64,000 nucleotides of DNA, taken from assembly GCA_025449115.1 (NCBI GenBank), contig JAHLKC010000003.1:372001-436000 (forward strand), read 5' to 3'. The number at the start of each line of letters is the position of its first letter. Positions within the stretch are counted from its first letter, which is position 1. Source of the stretch: Chytridium lagenaria (lineage: Eukaryota; Chytridiomycota; Chytridiomycetes; Chytridiales; Chytridiaceae). Positions 1 through 10,651 of this stretch are shown here, piece by piece. The position numbers and the translations under genes are program-made. Below the pieces are notes generated by a model. That model made no database searches. It worked only from the letters and a program-made list of their open reading frames with translations, and had not been told where the DNA came from.

Positions 1-280
1 TGACGGGTGGGAACGCGCGGAAGCTTGTTGCGTCGACCCAGCTCCTGAAGTAAAGTTTAACAGGCATTCTAGAATGTACAGGAAATGAAGAAAGGACGGC
101 TTTTTTCCCTGAAATCACAGTATTTGAAGAACAGACTATCAAAGTCTATCTTGTTTATTTCTTTAATATAGAGGTTCACGATCTCACAAAGGCACAGTAA
201 GAAAAAAATGAGACGAAAGAAAAAAGTTGGAAATGGAAAAGGTGTTTTGGATTTGTTGTAATTTATCTTCAAAACCAAGT

Positions 281-2264
281 CTACTGCATGGCCTCAATTT
301 GACGACGCATTTGCTCAATCTCCTCAAACATCTGTTGACGTTTCTGGTTCAGAGATTCTTCGCGTTCACTGTGTAGAGAAAAAAGGGAAAAGTAGTCACA
401 GTCAGCGGCTTTGGGTAGCTTACCGGAGACTTGTTCCTTTTTCGCGAACTTTTGCGACAAACTTCTGCCTCATCTCATCCTCCTTCCGCTGCATTCTTCA
501 ACGAGTTGACGCTTTGCATTTTCCATGCGAGTTTCAAAAGAACTCGTCAGAGGCGAGGAAGGACTCTGGGCGACCGTTTTGGCCGCGGATCTGGGAGGAA
601 CGGTATTGAGCATAGTGGATGGTGTGGGTGGTCTCGATCAGGTCCTGGAGGTTGGTGCTGAGAATACAAGGGTTAGAAAGGGGGTGATGATATATATGTA
701 AGGGCTTACCGGATGACGAGTTCGCGGAGTTGAACGAAGTCGCAGTGCTTCTCGTTTTCGACTGAATGATGAATTGGTTAGAAACGTGAGGAAGCATGAT
801 GTGACGGAGCAAAACAAAATCAACAGTGGCCTCACCTTCGACCGAACCCCAGCGGTAGGTTCTTCCGCGAACCTTCTTGCCGCCCACCTCAATGAAATCG
901 TCACTTCCAATGATAGCGAAAGGCATGAACCGCTATAACAAGGATTAAATTAAAATATAAACTGAAGCCAGTACCTCGTATTCCGAAATATTCTCACGGT
1001 CCTCCGCGTGGAAGGTAGGGTACACCCTAATATCATGCTTCTCAAAGTCCTTCAAAATCGTCTTTTTGAACGCACTCATCTCCTCAGGAGTGAGCGAATC
1101 CGCCTTTGCAATGACAGGGATGACGTTGGTTTTGGTGCAAAGACGTTGGAGGAAATCAATGTCCAAATCACGGAGGCTTTAAATGGGTATTGTTAGAAAT
1201 AGAGAGGTCAAGGGATGAGGGGACGTACCCGCCACCGGTAGGAGCGATGAAGTAGATGAGGGCGTGGACACGGGAGTCGGAGATGTCGCGCCTCATGTCT
1301 TGGCTGCGTTCGGCTTGCATGAATCTTTCGTATTGAGAGTCGATGTATTCCACGATGGGCTTGAAGCTGGGAGGATACGAGAGACGTTAGAGTTTCCGAC
1401 AGCATTATCTTATTTTAAACTTCCAAGTCGCAGCAGTCCCTAAAATGCAAGACGGGATTCGCCTTCTCGTGCAGCATAAGGTAATTAAACCGATATTTGC
1501 TAATCACGTGTGGGCGAGCATAGTTGGCTCTTGCAGCCAATTGTACAGTCATCAGCATCTCCCCATAATCAGTTTAACAAATGCCTCAAAGATCTCCTTC
1601 CGCGAGTGATCCACATAATCCCGATGCCAACCCATGATAAGGCAAGGTACTCACTTGGTCTCACGGTTCAAGTTGTCGCCAAAGCCGGGAGTGTCAATGA
1701 CGGTGAGGTGCAGACTCACACCATCCTCAACGAGCTCTAAAAGAAAAACACTCCGTAAGTCCTCCATTTTCATCTCTTCCTCGGCAATAATAGTCCTCAC
1801 CGTAAGTGATGGGTTGAACAGCAACAGTTTTCGAATTCGAAAGATTCTTCTGAACCTTCTGCTCAGTAAGCGGTGCACTAAACAGTGTGTTCATGAAGGT
1901 CGTCTTTCCGAGTCCAGATTCACCTATGTAAACAACCATCAGCATCATATAAATACAACGATTCCTTACCAACAACCATGATGTTAAAGATGTAAGGCTT
2001 TCTCTTGGATCGTCGGACTCTCTGAGCCGGCAGATGACCGATTCCAAGGGGTTCGGAAAGACGAGCGGTGAAGGACTTGGGAAGCTTCCATGGCCCAGGG
2101 TCATTGAATCGGCCACGGAATTGAAGAGCGTATTCCTGTTTAAGATGATCGTATCCTTTGATGAGTTTCTTTCGTTATTCTGCATAGATTTGAAACGAAG
2201 TTGTGATCCGGTATAGTCCATGCTCCAGGTGATCCCACTCCAGCATAGCAGTAACATTCTCCAT
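281..2264 (-). CDS. Septin (multi-exon GTPase)
   Basis: Septins are GTP-binding proteins that polymerise into filaments at division sites and at the flagellar base. On the minus strand the P-loop GESGLGKTTF follows FNIMVV (about 1,930-1,985) across a short intron. DTPGFGDN (G3), LIYFIAPTGG and the AKAD motif (G4, exon 945-1166) follow in order. Next comes the septin-unique segment VGGKKVRGRTYRWG and then LRELVI/LQDLIETTH. The last exon encodes a short coiled coil ending in RRQIEAMQ before TAG at 281. Introns such as the one at about 369-427 have GTAAG donors. The N-terminus is unsure: an ATG at 2264 opens the correct frame, but an in-frame TAA lies at about 2,180 between it and the septin core. 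A missed intron, a later start or a base error are all possible. The subgroup (CDC3/10/11/12) is not assigned. Confidence 0.9.
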
Positions 2265-2968
2265 GATCGGATGATCTTCGGCATGCCTTCATGTAAGCCG
2301 ATCGCCATTCAACTACCAGCATCGGCGACATCACCTACTTACCAACGGCATCTTTGTAGCAAACTGGAAAAAAGTCTAGGTGCGGCTCGTCGTTACACTC
2401 GACCTCACAAATATCGGTCTCATTGGTGCAACCCCTCAACAAACCTCCCAAATCTTCAAACTTTGGTCACATCGCGTCTCCGATAACAAGGCGTTGATTC
2501 GAGCACAGAGTATCTGCTCTACATAACCAGACTCTAAAGTCATATTGGCATCATCATCGTCAAACAACACCAGACAACTTGGATGGCGGAGGTGAGCATC
2601 ATACAGGAAAAGTCAGGAAGAAATCAGGGCTTTGTGTGACGCCTGCACCGTATGCGACGTAATTATTATATGGTTGAAGAGTCATGATATATTGTAATGG
2701 TACAATTCGGTTTATGTTAAGCTCCATCTTCTCTACGCCAAAGGATGGTCGTTGCCAAATACGGCAGCATTATCCCTGTCCTCCCACTCGACATAATTTC
2801 TACTTTTACCCCACCCCGTAATGCTATCAACTCGCTTTGAATTCCTCATCTTTGTTCACCTTCCTTCCTCTTGATCACATCCGCACTCGACACTATAAAT
2901 ATATAAAACTACCCCCTCAACATTAAATTCCGCACCCTCCAGTTTCCCATATCATCTGAATCCTTCTA
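2265..2968. other. Intergenic stretch, no clear gene
   Basis: About 700 bp between the septin 5' end and the mL50 stop. Short open frames occur on both strands, but none shows a recognisable domain or a consistent exon chain. It probably holds the septin promoter and perhaps an upstream septin exon. Confidence 0.4.
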
Positions 2969-3545
2969 TTAAACGTGAGCCTTTGACCTCGGTGTGTGTC
3001 GCTCATGATAATGCCGAATCGACTTTTTGGCAGGCGCCTTAAAGTAAACGTTGCTTGGAATCCTGTCCGCCTTGTTGATAAATAACTGCTCCACAGTATC
3101 CACTCCTCCAAACGCATTCGCCGCAGCTCTGCTCTTCGGTTTTTGAAGGGCGTGAAGCGTTTTGAGAAGTCCAGGAACATTTGTGATGTTGGTGAGCTCA
3201 CGGTTTCCCAGTTCCAATGAAAATGTCTCTGCGCATTCCCGAACGACCTATGAATGTAGAATTAGTGAAAGACGAGTGATGAATGCGAACCTTGAACTTG
3301 AGTGAAAGGTCTGTAAAGTCTAGGGATTCCAGTCGTTCTTTCCAGATCGACGTACTTATCGAGGATGGTTTTGACCTTGCTTTCAATTCTCTGCATAGGA
3401 TGCATACATTTAAATTCAAATGCGATAATGGGTATAAAACTAACCCATGGTTGCTTTCACCAGTGGACAGCTGGCGAACGATCCTCCCGTGCATGCCAGC
3501 CTGACGGCCCATGCAGCGCAGTGATGCTCTTGATAGGACAAACAT
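2969..3545 (-). CDS. Mitochondrial large-subunit ribosomal protein mL50-like
   Basis: Probable structural protein of the mitochondrial ribosome. The first exon (ATG at 3545) encodes a basic, mitochondrial-type presequence beginning MFVLSRASLRCMGRQ. After introns the mature part reads LDFTDLSLKFKVVRECAE and then LELGNRELTNITNVPGLLKT. This pattern of a KF block, an N..L turn and a V..LL helix is what I know from the MRPL50 (PF10501) family. The final exon ends in a basic tail at 2969. The length, about 150 residues, fits. It is an assignment from remembered family pattern; an HMM search would decide it. The gene lies upstream of and divergent from NF-YB. Confidence 0.5.
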
Positions 3546-4325
3546 TTTATGGCTTTTCGTTATTCTTTTTATTTATTTTTTCTTCATTTTGCTCTTTTTA
3601 CAAATAAATAATAATATTTGTTGCATGTCACTCCAGATTCAACCTCACCTGTGAGAAAGTAGAAAGTTAGAAACGATGAAGGTGATGGCAAAGTGAAGGA
3701 GTAACGGTGAGGGTGATGAAATGGGAGGGGAGGCGCGTATGATCATATTAACATATCAACATTGGAGGATCGCTCTAAAGCGCTCACTCCTTCAGGGGAT
3801 TGACAGATTGTAATTAATGGTTGAGTATAATCTTTTCAAAGGGCCAAAACTCCATTCAAATAATTGCAGAAAAGACCTGGGAGATGTGGGCGAACAAAGA
3901 TTTGTACCTTTTATTGGAAAACAAAAAAACGAACAGCCAAATGGTGACATGAAGGATCTGGGAAGATTATAAGTTAGAAAAGGGAGTAATGAGTAAAGAA
4001 AGAGGGGAACGGAAAGATGCGGGGCAAATAGTGTGAGAATGCAAAGTATCAGGACTTCTTAGAGAAAAGGATCATCGACTGAAGTAGCCTCTCCTTTCAA
4101 TGTTGTCATCGTCTACAGTTGCGGTTAAGCTCATCGTACATCCTCGTTTGTCGATGACGAAAGCAAAGAGACATTTTACACTCACCATCACCAACTAACC
4201 ATCACCACTTTCAACAACTAACCGTCTCCATCGAGTCCAGTTGGATGTTAGAAAAGAGAAAAGAATGAAATGAAGAAATCTTTTTGCCTCTTCTTGAACG
4301 GAAAGAGATTGTCAAGAGACAAGAA
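3546..4325. other. Divergent intergenic region mL50 / NF-YB
   Basis: About 780 bp of A+T-rich sequence between two divergent genes, one of the longest gene-free stretches here. It should hold both promoters. I see no RNA gene, long repeat or coding exon in it. Confidence 0.5.
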
Positions 4326-4927
4326 ATGGCCGACGATGAAGACGTCAGGGAGCAAGACCGCATCCTCCCCATCGCCAACGTAGCAAGGATCATGAAGCGT
4401 GCGTTACCAGAGAACGCAAAGATTGCAAAGGACGCAAAGGAATGCGTGCAAGAATGTGTATCAGAGTTCATTGCTTTCATTACTTCTGAAGGTATGCCAT
4501 CTGTATCACATCTTGTTCTCACCCATTCATCCATCCAACCATCCATCTTCTACATCAAACAGCAAGCGACCGATGTCAATTAGAAAAGCGGAAAACTATC
4601 AACGGCGACGACATTCTCTGGGCAATGCAATCCTTAGGTTTTGAAAACTATCATGAAACCCTTAAAGTATATCTTGGAAAATATCGAGAGGTATAAACTC
4701 TTCTATATATCTCTCGCGCACTCACGCTCCATTAGGCGACAAAACTGGAACGCGCGGTGGCCCACGCAAAGGAAGGCGATGAGGAAGTGGTGGCGCAGGC
4801 AGCAGGCGGTGTAAACGCCATTGCCATGAACCAGGCTGCCATGCAGATGTACCAACAGCAACAGCAGCAGCAACAGCAGCACGCACAGCAAAATGATCTG
4901 GCTGGACAGTCCTTTTACCCGCAGTGA
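4326..4927 (+). CDS. HAP3: CCAAT-binding factor subunit NF-YB (HAP3)
   Basis: Histone-fold subunit of the CCAAT-binding heterotrimer NF-Y/HAP. Exon 1 (4326-4491) encodes [19 protein letters not shown] and the start of the fold, with KNAKEC-like residues seen here as [15 protein letters not shown]. Exon 2 starts at 4563 and restores the invariant [19 protein letters not shown] and the [12 protein letters not shown] segment. Exon 3 encodes an Ala-rich tail with a run of nine glutamines (CAG/CAA repeat near 4850-4885) and ends in TGA at 4927. The ATG at 4326 is chosen because it opens directly into the acidic NF-YB N-terminus. An in-frame ATG at 4284 would add 14 residues. All three exons join in frame without repair. 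Confidence 0.95.
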
Positions 4928-5034
4928 TTCCGTAACCCCCGTCTTTGTACATAATAAAGCTCTCCTATTCATACTTTTCGGACCTATTTTATGAAAACGA
5001 CATTCCATCCGTCCAACAAAGAAAAAAAAAAGAC

Positions 5035-7079
5035 ATGTCAGTCGTCAAGAGGAAGAGAGCAGTTAGTGACGATGCTGCCGGCCTTCAGGTAAGATACAAC
5101 AACGGCATGCTGTGTGTGGCATCATAAGGAATGCTAAGGTCAAACTTTAGGCTTCAAAGCAGAAAAAGTTGGACGATATCAAGTCAAAGTCAGAAGAAGC
5201 TCTGTCAAAGAAAACAGGGCTCGCAAACATAACTCATCTGTTAAAGTATCTAGAAGTAAGACTTGCTTCAAGAGAACCCAACGCTTTAACCGTTATTAAG
5301 GATGACGGCATTGCACTGGATGTGATCTTTGCGGCGATCAGTGCATTGACACAAGTCTTTGCAAAACTAATAGATCGAGGAGACGCCAACGTTCCTGAAT
5401 CTAGCACCGAGAAGGTCCAAATTGAACTAGCATCATGGATACGATCCCAACTTACCGCTTTTGTTGAACATCTGTCGGGATACCTTTTTCACGATGAACC
5501 TTCCATCAACGTACTCTTTCAATCAAATCTTTGTTTCTCACATCTTTTGTAGGTTCTCGCTTTCGACTCATTGGTGGAGTTAGTCAAGCATGAAAGCGAG
5601 TACTTGAGTATGCGTCAAAAGCAACATGCGTTTGAGAACAAAATGTTTTTAAGCGTTACGAGGACACTCATCGGAAAGAAGATTAGTTTGACGCTTCAGG
5701 AAAGAGTTTTGGAGGTGTTGAATGAATTCGACGATCTCCGGATGTACTTTAGCAGAAACGTCAAGTAAGGAGTTTAATGTTTTGAATTTCTAACTTGTTG
5801 AAAAGAAAGGTTGCGGCTTTGAGTTTAGAGCAGCCTGAGGTTGGTGTTAATTTAGTTCACTCTCCTATTTGTTTACAGCTTGGTCTAAATATTAACGAAC
5901 GCTAGGTTAAAGTAGATACGGAGCAATTGTTGAACTTCCTGAGTGGTTTACGCCAGGTGCAGGACTCGGATGATTTGAGCGGTGATCTTCTTGTTGCCAA
6001 CGAACACGGTTCGAACATAAGCCATATTCGCCAATTCACATTTACTTCCAGAATTTTCAGCAAAATGCAACGCCCGAAAACTCAACTTTCAAAAACGTGC
6101 ATTCTCGGAAGCCTGGTTGGAATTCTTAAGGCTACCTCTGGAGTCGGCATTGTTAAAAAAGATTATGTTGTCCCTCCACCGTCGTGTTATTCCATACCTC
6201 TCTGATCCGACATTGCTTATTGATTTCTTGATTGATGCTTACGATGCTGGTAGGACTCGAAAAATTGCACTTACTTCTCTAACACGTCAATAGGTGGTTC
6301 TTTAAGTCTTCTTGCTCTCAACAGCTTGTTTAATTTAATCGTGGAACATAACCTGTAAGTTTTATGCTCACTCGTCGCGTGGCATTATCTAAAAATTATG
6401 TAGAGACTATCCCGACTTTTACAAAAAGCTTTACATTCTCCTCGACGAAAACATCCTTCACGTAAAATACCGTTCCCGATTTTTCCGTCTACTCGAGGCT
6501 TTCCTATCATCAACGTAAAGAACTTAAATTACATGTATTGATTCTAACGATTTTACAGATATATTCCGACTTACCTTGTTGCGGCATTCCTGAAGAGGAT
6601 TGCAAGACTATCGTTGACGGCCCTCTTGGTGGAGCTATTGTGGTCCTCCCCTTTATTTATAATACGCTCAAACGTCATCCTGCATGTATCACAATGATTC
6701 ACCGCCCAGATGGCACCTTCGAGAACGGTTCGTTTCTGCTTTTTTATCCCTTACCAACATTCTCCTAGATCCGTTCAAACCCGACGAGTCCGACCCTGCG
6801 AAAGCTGAAGCGCTAGACAGCTCACTCTGGGAACTCTCGGTAACAAAGCCTGTTCCCCTGTCATTTTTCTAAATTTTTTTCCGCTAGGCATTGTTTCGTC
6901 ACTACCATCCCAGTGTCTCTGGACTTCGCACATTGTTTGAGAAGCCCCTTTCGCAACCCTTTTTTGATTTGGAGGACTTTTTGGACCAGACTTATGCGTC
7001 CATGTATGAAGCGGATGCGGAAAAGTTGTACGCGTTGAAGCCAACGTTTGCGTCAACGGTCCGCGAGATGACATTTTGA
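5035..7079 (+). CDS. NOC4: Nucleolar complex protein 4 (NOC4/UTP19)
   Basis: NOC4 works with NOP14 in maturation of the small ribosomal subunit. The start MSVVKRKRAVSDD is followed by a helical N-terminal half and then the CBF/NOC domain. That domain contains YPDFYKKLY-like sequence, HVKYRSRFFRLLEAFLSS, IPTYLVAAFLKRIARL, and GGAIVVLPFIYNTLKRHP. It ends ..FASTVREMTF at 7079, with at least eight short introns. Between the RIARLSLTA block and GGAIVVLPF the frame changes by one base at a CCC run (about 6,619-6,624). One extra C would restore the continuous domain, so a base deletion in the sequence is likely. It lies 107 bp downstream of NF-YB on the same strand. Confidence 0.9.
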
Positions 7080-7254
7080 GGCGTGGTCGTTTTCCTTCGA
7101 TGTCAGTGATTAGTGCGTATGGGGTGAATAAATAATTTTTTGCATATGGCCATTATACTGTGGAAGGAAGTTAATGTGTTTCGTTGGACTGTGGTCATTT
7201 TCCATTGTCGACTCCAGTAATTAATGTTGAGTTATACGATTATGGTATTTTCAA

Positions 7255-8631
7255 TTACTCTGCATCCAACTCTATAAGCCACTTCAAAAGTGTATCCCAT
7301 GCTGTATCCCACTCTCCAGCACCTCCTCTAAATCCGACAATGCAACCAAAACTTTCACAAATCCATCCCTAACACTGAACGGTCCACGTCCATCATCCGG
7401 TGCGATAATCTCTTTCACCAATAATCTATGATATGCCTGAACGAAGGTAACAAGTTAACTTCTCAGAACAAGGGAAGAAAAAAAGGGTACCTTAAATAAC
7501 GCAGCATGCTGCCTCGTCATAAAACCGAGCTTTTGAGAAAAGAGACGCTGAGTTTGATCGAACACAATGTTGAAGTTGACGGGTTTGAGGGCGGTGATGT
7601 TTTTTTGGATGACAGTTAGGAGGCAGAGTTCTAGCAGAGAGAGATCTGGACGTATTAGAGTAATCACGAGTGTCAAATGACTACCTTTGTCAAGAGACCT
7701 TGAGACGGATGAAAAAGAGTTGTCGAGGCTCGTTATGCGGGATTGAGAAGAGAGTGCTAGAGACGTGAGTTCTACCTGTTGAGGTTAGCAATGGTGGTGC
7801 TAGTGTTGAACCTGTTGGAAGTATTGGGATGCAGTGCTTCTTGGGAGTTTGGATTCATACGGCGGACGCGCGCCTTCCACCAAAGCGTGTTCAGACTCCT
7901 AGAATATTAGAACCGTGTTTAACCGACTTTTCTTCCACCTTCATATTCTCCCTCAAGAACGCCTCAAACTTTGAAATCCTTCCACAGGAACTCGCCTTAT
8001 CCACATCAACAACCGCCGGCAAATAAATAGTATTATGACTAAACCTCGACTTTACCCTCTTTTCAAAACAACTCCAACACATCAATCCGATGCGTTAATC
8101 CCACAACCGATAGATGATGTAAACCGTTCTTGACACCATCTAAAAGAGTATACACAAAGACTTGATTCATTTGACTCGCGAAGAGTTCGAATTCTTCGAG
8201 GAAGATAATGAAACGGAGTTTATGGTTCAAGGCGTTGGTGGAGCTTCGGAGAAGATGGGTGAGACAGTCATGGGGTTGGAGCTTCAAAAATTAGTTTTGG
8301 AAGCACGGGAGAAGGGTTACCGTTTCTAGGTCGTCTTCGCTTATGTGGAGTTGCAGCTGTCGAGCCATGTCTTTAATAGCAATTTTGGGGTCGGTATGGT
8401 ACAGGCCAGTCAGCCATATTTCATGGAATGCTGAACCAGGTTTGGTCCGAAGATCTTGCATGGCTTTCCTAACGTACTGTTTGTTTTCGTCAGCGATTTT
8501 TTCTTAATCAAAGTAATGAAACTTACAAAGCTCTTTCCTGACCCTCGTTCGCCGAGAATAAGAACGGACTTGGAGGTTGGAGTCTCGCATATCTCTTGAA
8601 GGGTGTGAAGGAGTTTCTGCAACGAATCCAT
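7255..8631 (-). CDS. ORC4: Origin recognition complex subunit 4
   Basis: AAA+ subunit of the origin recognition complex that loads MCM helicase. The first exon (ATG at 8631) gives MDSLQKLLHTLQEIC and the Walker A segment SVLILGERGSGKSF. Later exons give the Walker B-like LRFIIFLEEFELFA, then VVGLTHRIDVLELFEKRVKS and SRFSHNTIYLP, the classic ORC4 sensor block. The C-terminal winged-helix part includes FSQKLGFMTRQHAALFK and AYHRLLVKEIIAP. The final segment EWDTAWDTLLKWLIELDAE, stopping at 7255, is in a different frame from the exon before it. Without a shift the stop would fall at about 7284. The 5' end faces FIP1 across 60 bp. Confidence 0.92.
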
Positions 8632-8691
8632 TTAAGTCCAGGAGGTTTGTCAGATCTACTCAAAGTTGCCAACCGCCCAGAATCTCACTGA
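8632..8691. promoter_or_regulatory. Divergent promoter ORC4 / FIP1
   Basis: Only 60 bp separate the two start codons, so both promoters and 5' leaders must share or overlap this stretch and adjacent coding sequence. No TATA-like element stands out. Confidence 0.4.
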
Positions 8692-10454
8692 TGGACGACG
8701 ACGATATCTACGGAGGTTTGTGGTGACGAGGAATTTTGGGCTTCGACTGTTAATGCTCGACGTAGCGGAAGCAAACCAGGCTGAAAATCAGGAGGTTGAA
8801 GCTGAAGGAAATGACGAAGAAGAAGGATCTGATGAGAGTGATGATGTACTATCTGTATGAAGTTAACTTGCTTAACCAACTTGCCCGCAGGAGATTGAAA
8901 TCGTTTTGGATAGTCACGAAAAACCCGCCGAAGAAGCAAAGTAACCCTACTTCTCCTATTTCTTTCTAAGCCTTTTAGACCGGCCGGTCTCGTCAGCATC
9001 AAACCCCAACAACAAATCGCTAAAGCTGGGAAAGGTTCCTTCCCATAGGACGCTTCTCATTCTAAGCTCTATTTAGAGGAAGATGCCGCGGCTCCTGCAC
9101 CATCTAAAAGTAATGTTGACATAAACGGCGTCGGTCAATACGAAGGAAAGGACATATACGACGCAGACCTGGACTCGTTTGAAGACAAGCCCTGGAGAAA
9201 ACCCGGCGCAGATATCACGGATTATTTTAACTACGGGTTTACGGAAGCGGTCTGGAAATCGTACATTACGAAACAAAAGCAGTTAAGGGAGGAGCAAATG
9301 ATGCAGAAACGGATACATGTAAGGAGGATAACGCATATTTTATTTAATGTGTGTAGGTGTATGAGTTTAACAAAAATGAGGGGGTCGGATTTCATGATGG
9401 GTTTGGACAAGGCTTTGATGGAGATGGAATGCATCAAGGAAAATATCAGAGGATGCAACAGCAGCACCAACAGCAAAGAAATCATAGGGATATGAATACC
9501 TTTGGTTTGATGTCTATGTAAATATTTATTGGACTAACTCCGTGTGTAGGAAAGAGGATGAGAGACCAAGATGATTCAGTAATTCAAGTCTTGTCAAATG
9601 ATTTTAATGGAAGAGACAAGTAAGAATACTATCATATTTCGCAACCCTTCTTTATCGTCTTAATTGTTGGTACTGCTCTTCTCCAGCTTTTCTCAAGAAA
9701 GCGATATGCGATTTCAAGGCCAAGACGATTTCCATCAACAACAACAGCATGGTATTATTCTTTGACGATTTTAAACTAACTTGACGAAGTTCAAATGCCT
9801 CCATTTGGAAACCCTGTAAGGCGAAACAAAACTGGACCTAAATACTGATCATACTACCAGGATTTCGGACACATGCCTCCCCAAACGTTCCCTCCCGATA
9901 TGGGCGGTCCCGTCCCCTTCGAAATGTTCCGTCGCGGCGGTCCACCGCCCCCTCAATTGCAAGCCATGCAACAAATGAAAGGCCGTGGAATGATGCGTCC
10001 ACCCCCACAACGCGGTGGTGACAGGTAAAGCCTTCACAGGTTTTTGCACTCAATGCTGTTTAGACCATTTTTCAACCAACCCTCCGACGCCGCAAAAGTA
10101 ATTCAACCGACATTCATCGATACCCGTGAATACTCTGAAGCGCGTTCCAACTCGAGAGGTGGTGATGAACGCTATGATAGACGGCAGCATGAGAGTGCAG
10201 CGTCACCGCCGAATGTACCGCCTAGCGATCAACAATACAACCAAGGGGGTAGTGGTCAACGAGGATTTAGGGAGCGTGGGGATGATAGATATTACGATGT
10301 ACGTGTTTTTGCGATGTCAAGAGATTCATTTAACGTGTTTCAGGATAAGCGGTCGGAGGACGATCGAAGGGATAGAAGGGACTCTAGGGATTCGAGGGAA
10401 ACAAGGGATTCGAGGGATTCAAGGAGGCGCGGACATGATGAGAAGCGGCGGTGA
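8692..10454 (+). CDS. FIP1: Pre-mRNA polyadenylation factor FIP1
   Basis: FIP1 tethers poly(A) polymerase to the cleavage and polyadenylation factor. It begins MDDDDIYGG, followed by a Glu/Asp-rich exon. The diagnostic Fip1 motif is [19 protein letters not shown] followed by [16 protein letters not shown] (about 9,190-9,300). Downstream exons are Gln/Gly/Pro-rich. The last exon is an Arg/Asp/Ser-rich tail of RDSRDSRE type ending at 10454, as in animal FIP1L1. There are at least eight short introns. An in-frame TAG near 9,048 interrupts the exon just before the Fip1 motif. No convincing intron removes it, so a base error or frame slip is likely. Confidence 0.92.
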
Positions 10455-10535
10455 TGGCATTGTAATGTTGTTCGTTGCAAACCAGTAAAAAGAATATTAG
10501 ACCTGGCGCGTTACCCCAATATCTAATAGCGTCGC

Positions 10536-10555
10536 GATGTAGCATGTGCTACATC
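10536..10555. other. Perfect 9-bp inverted repeat (hairpin)
   Basis: Arms gatgtagca and tgctacatc are separated by two bases. The hairpin lies in the 197 bp between the convergent ends of FIP1 and the kinesin gene, so it could form in the 3' UTR of either transcript. Confidence 0.45.
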
Positions 10556-10651
10556 ATCGCTCTTGGATTGCTGCTTGGAAAAAGGAACAAAATCTAACAA
10601 TACCATGGTTACGACTTAAATAAGTTTATTTTAATATGTTTGCGTGTCCAA

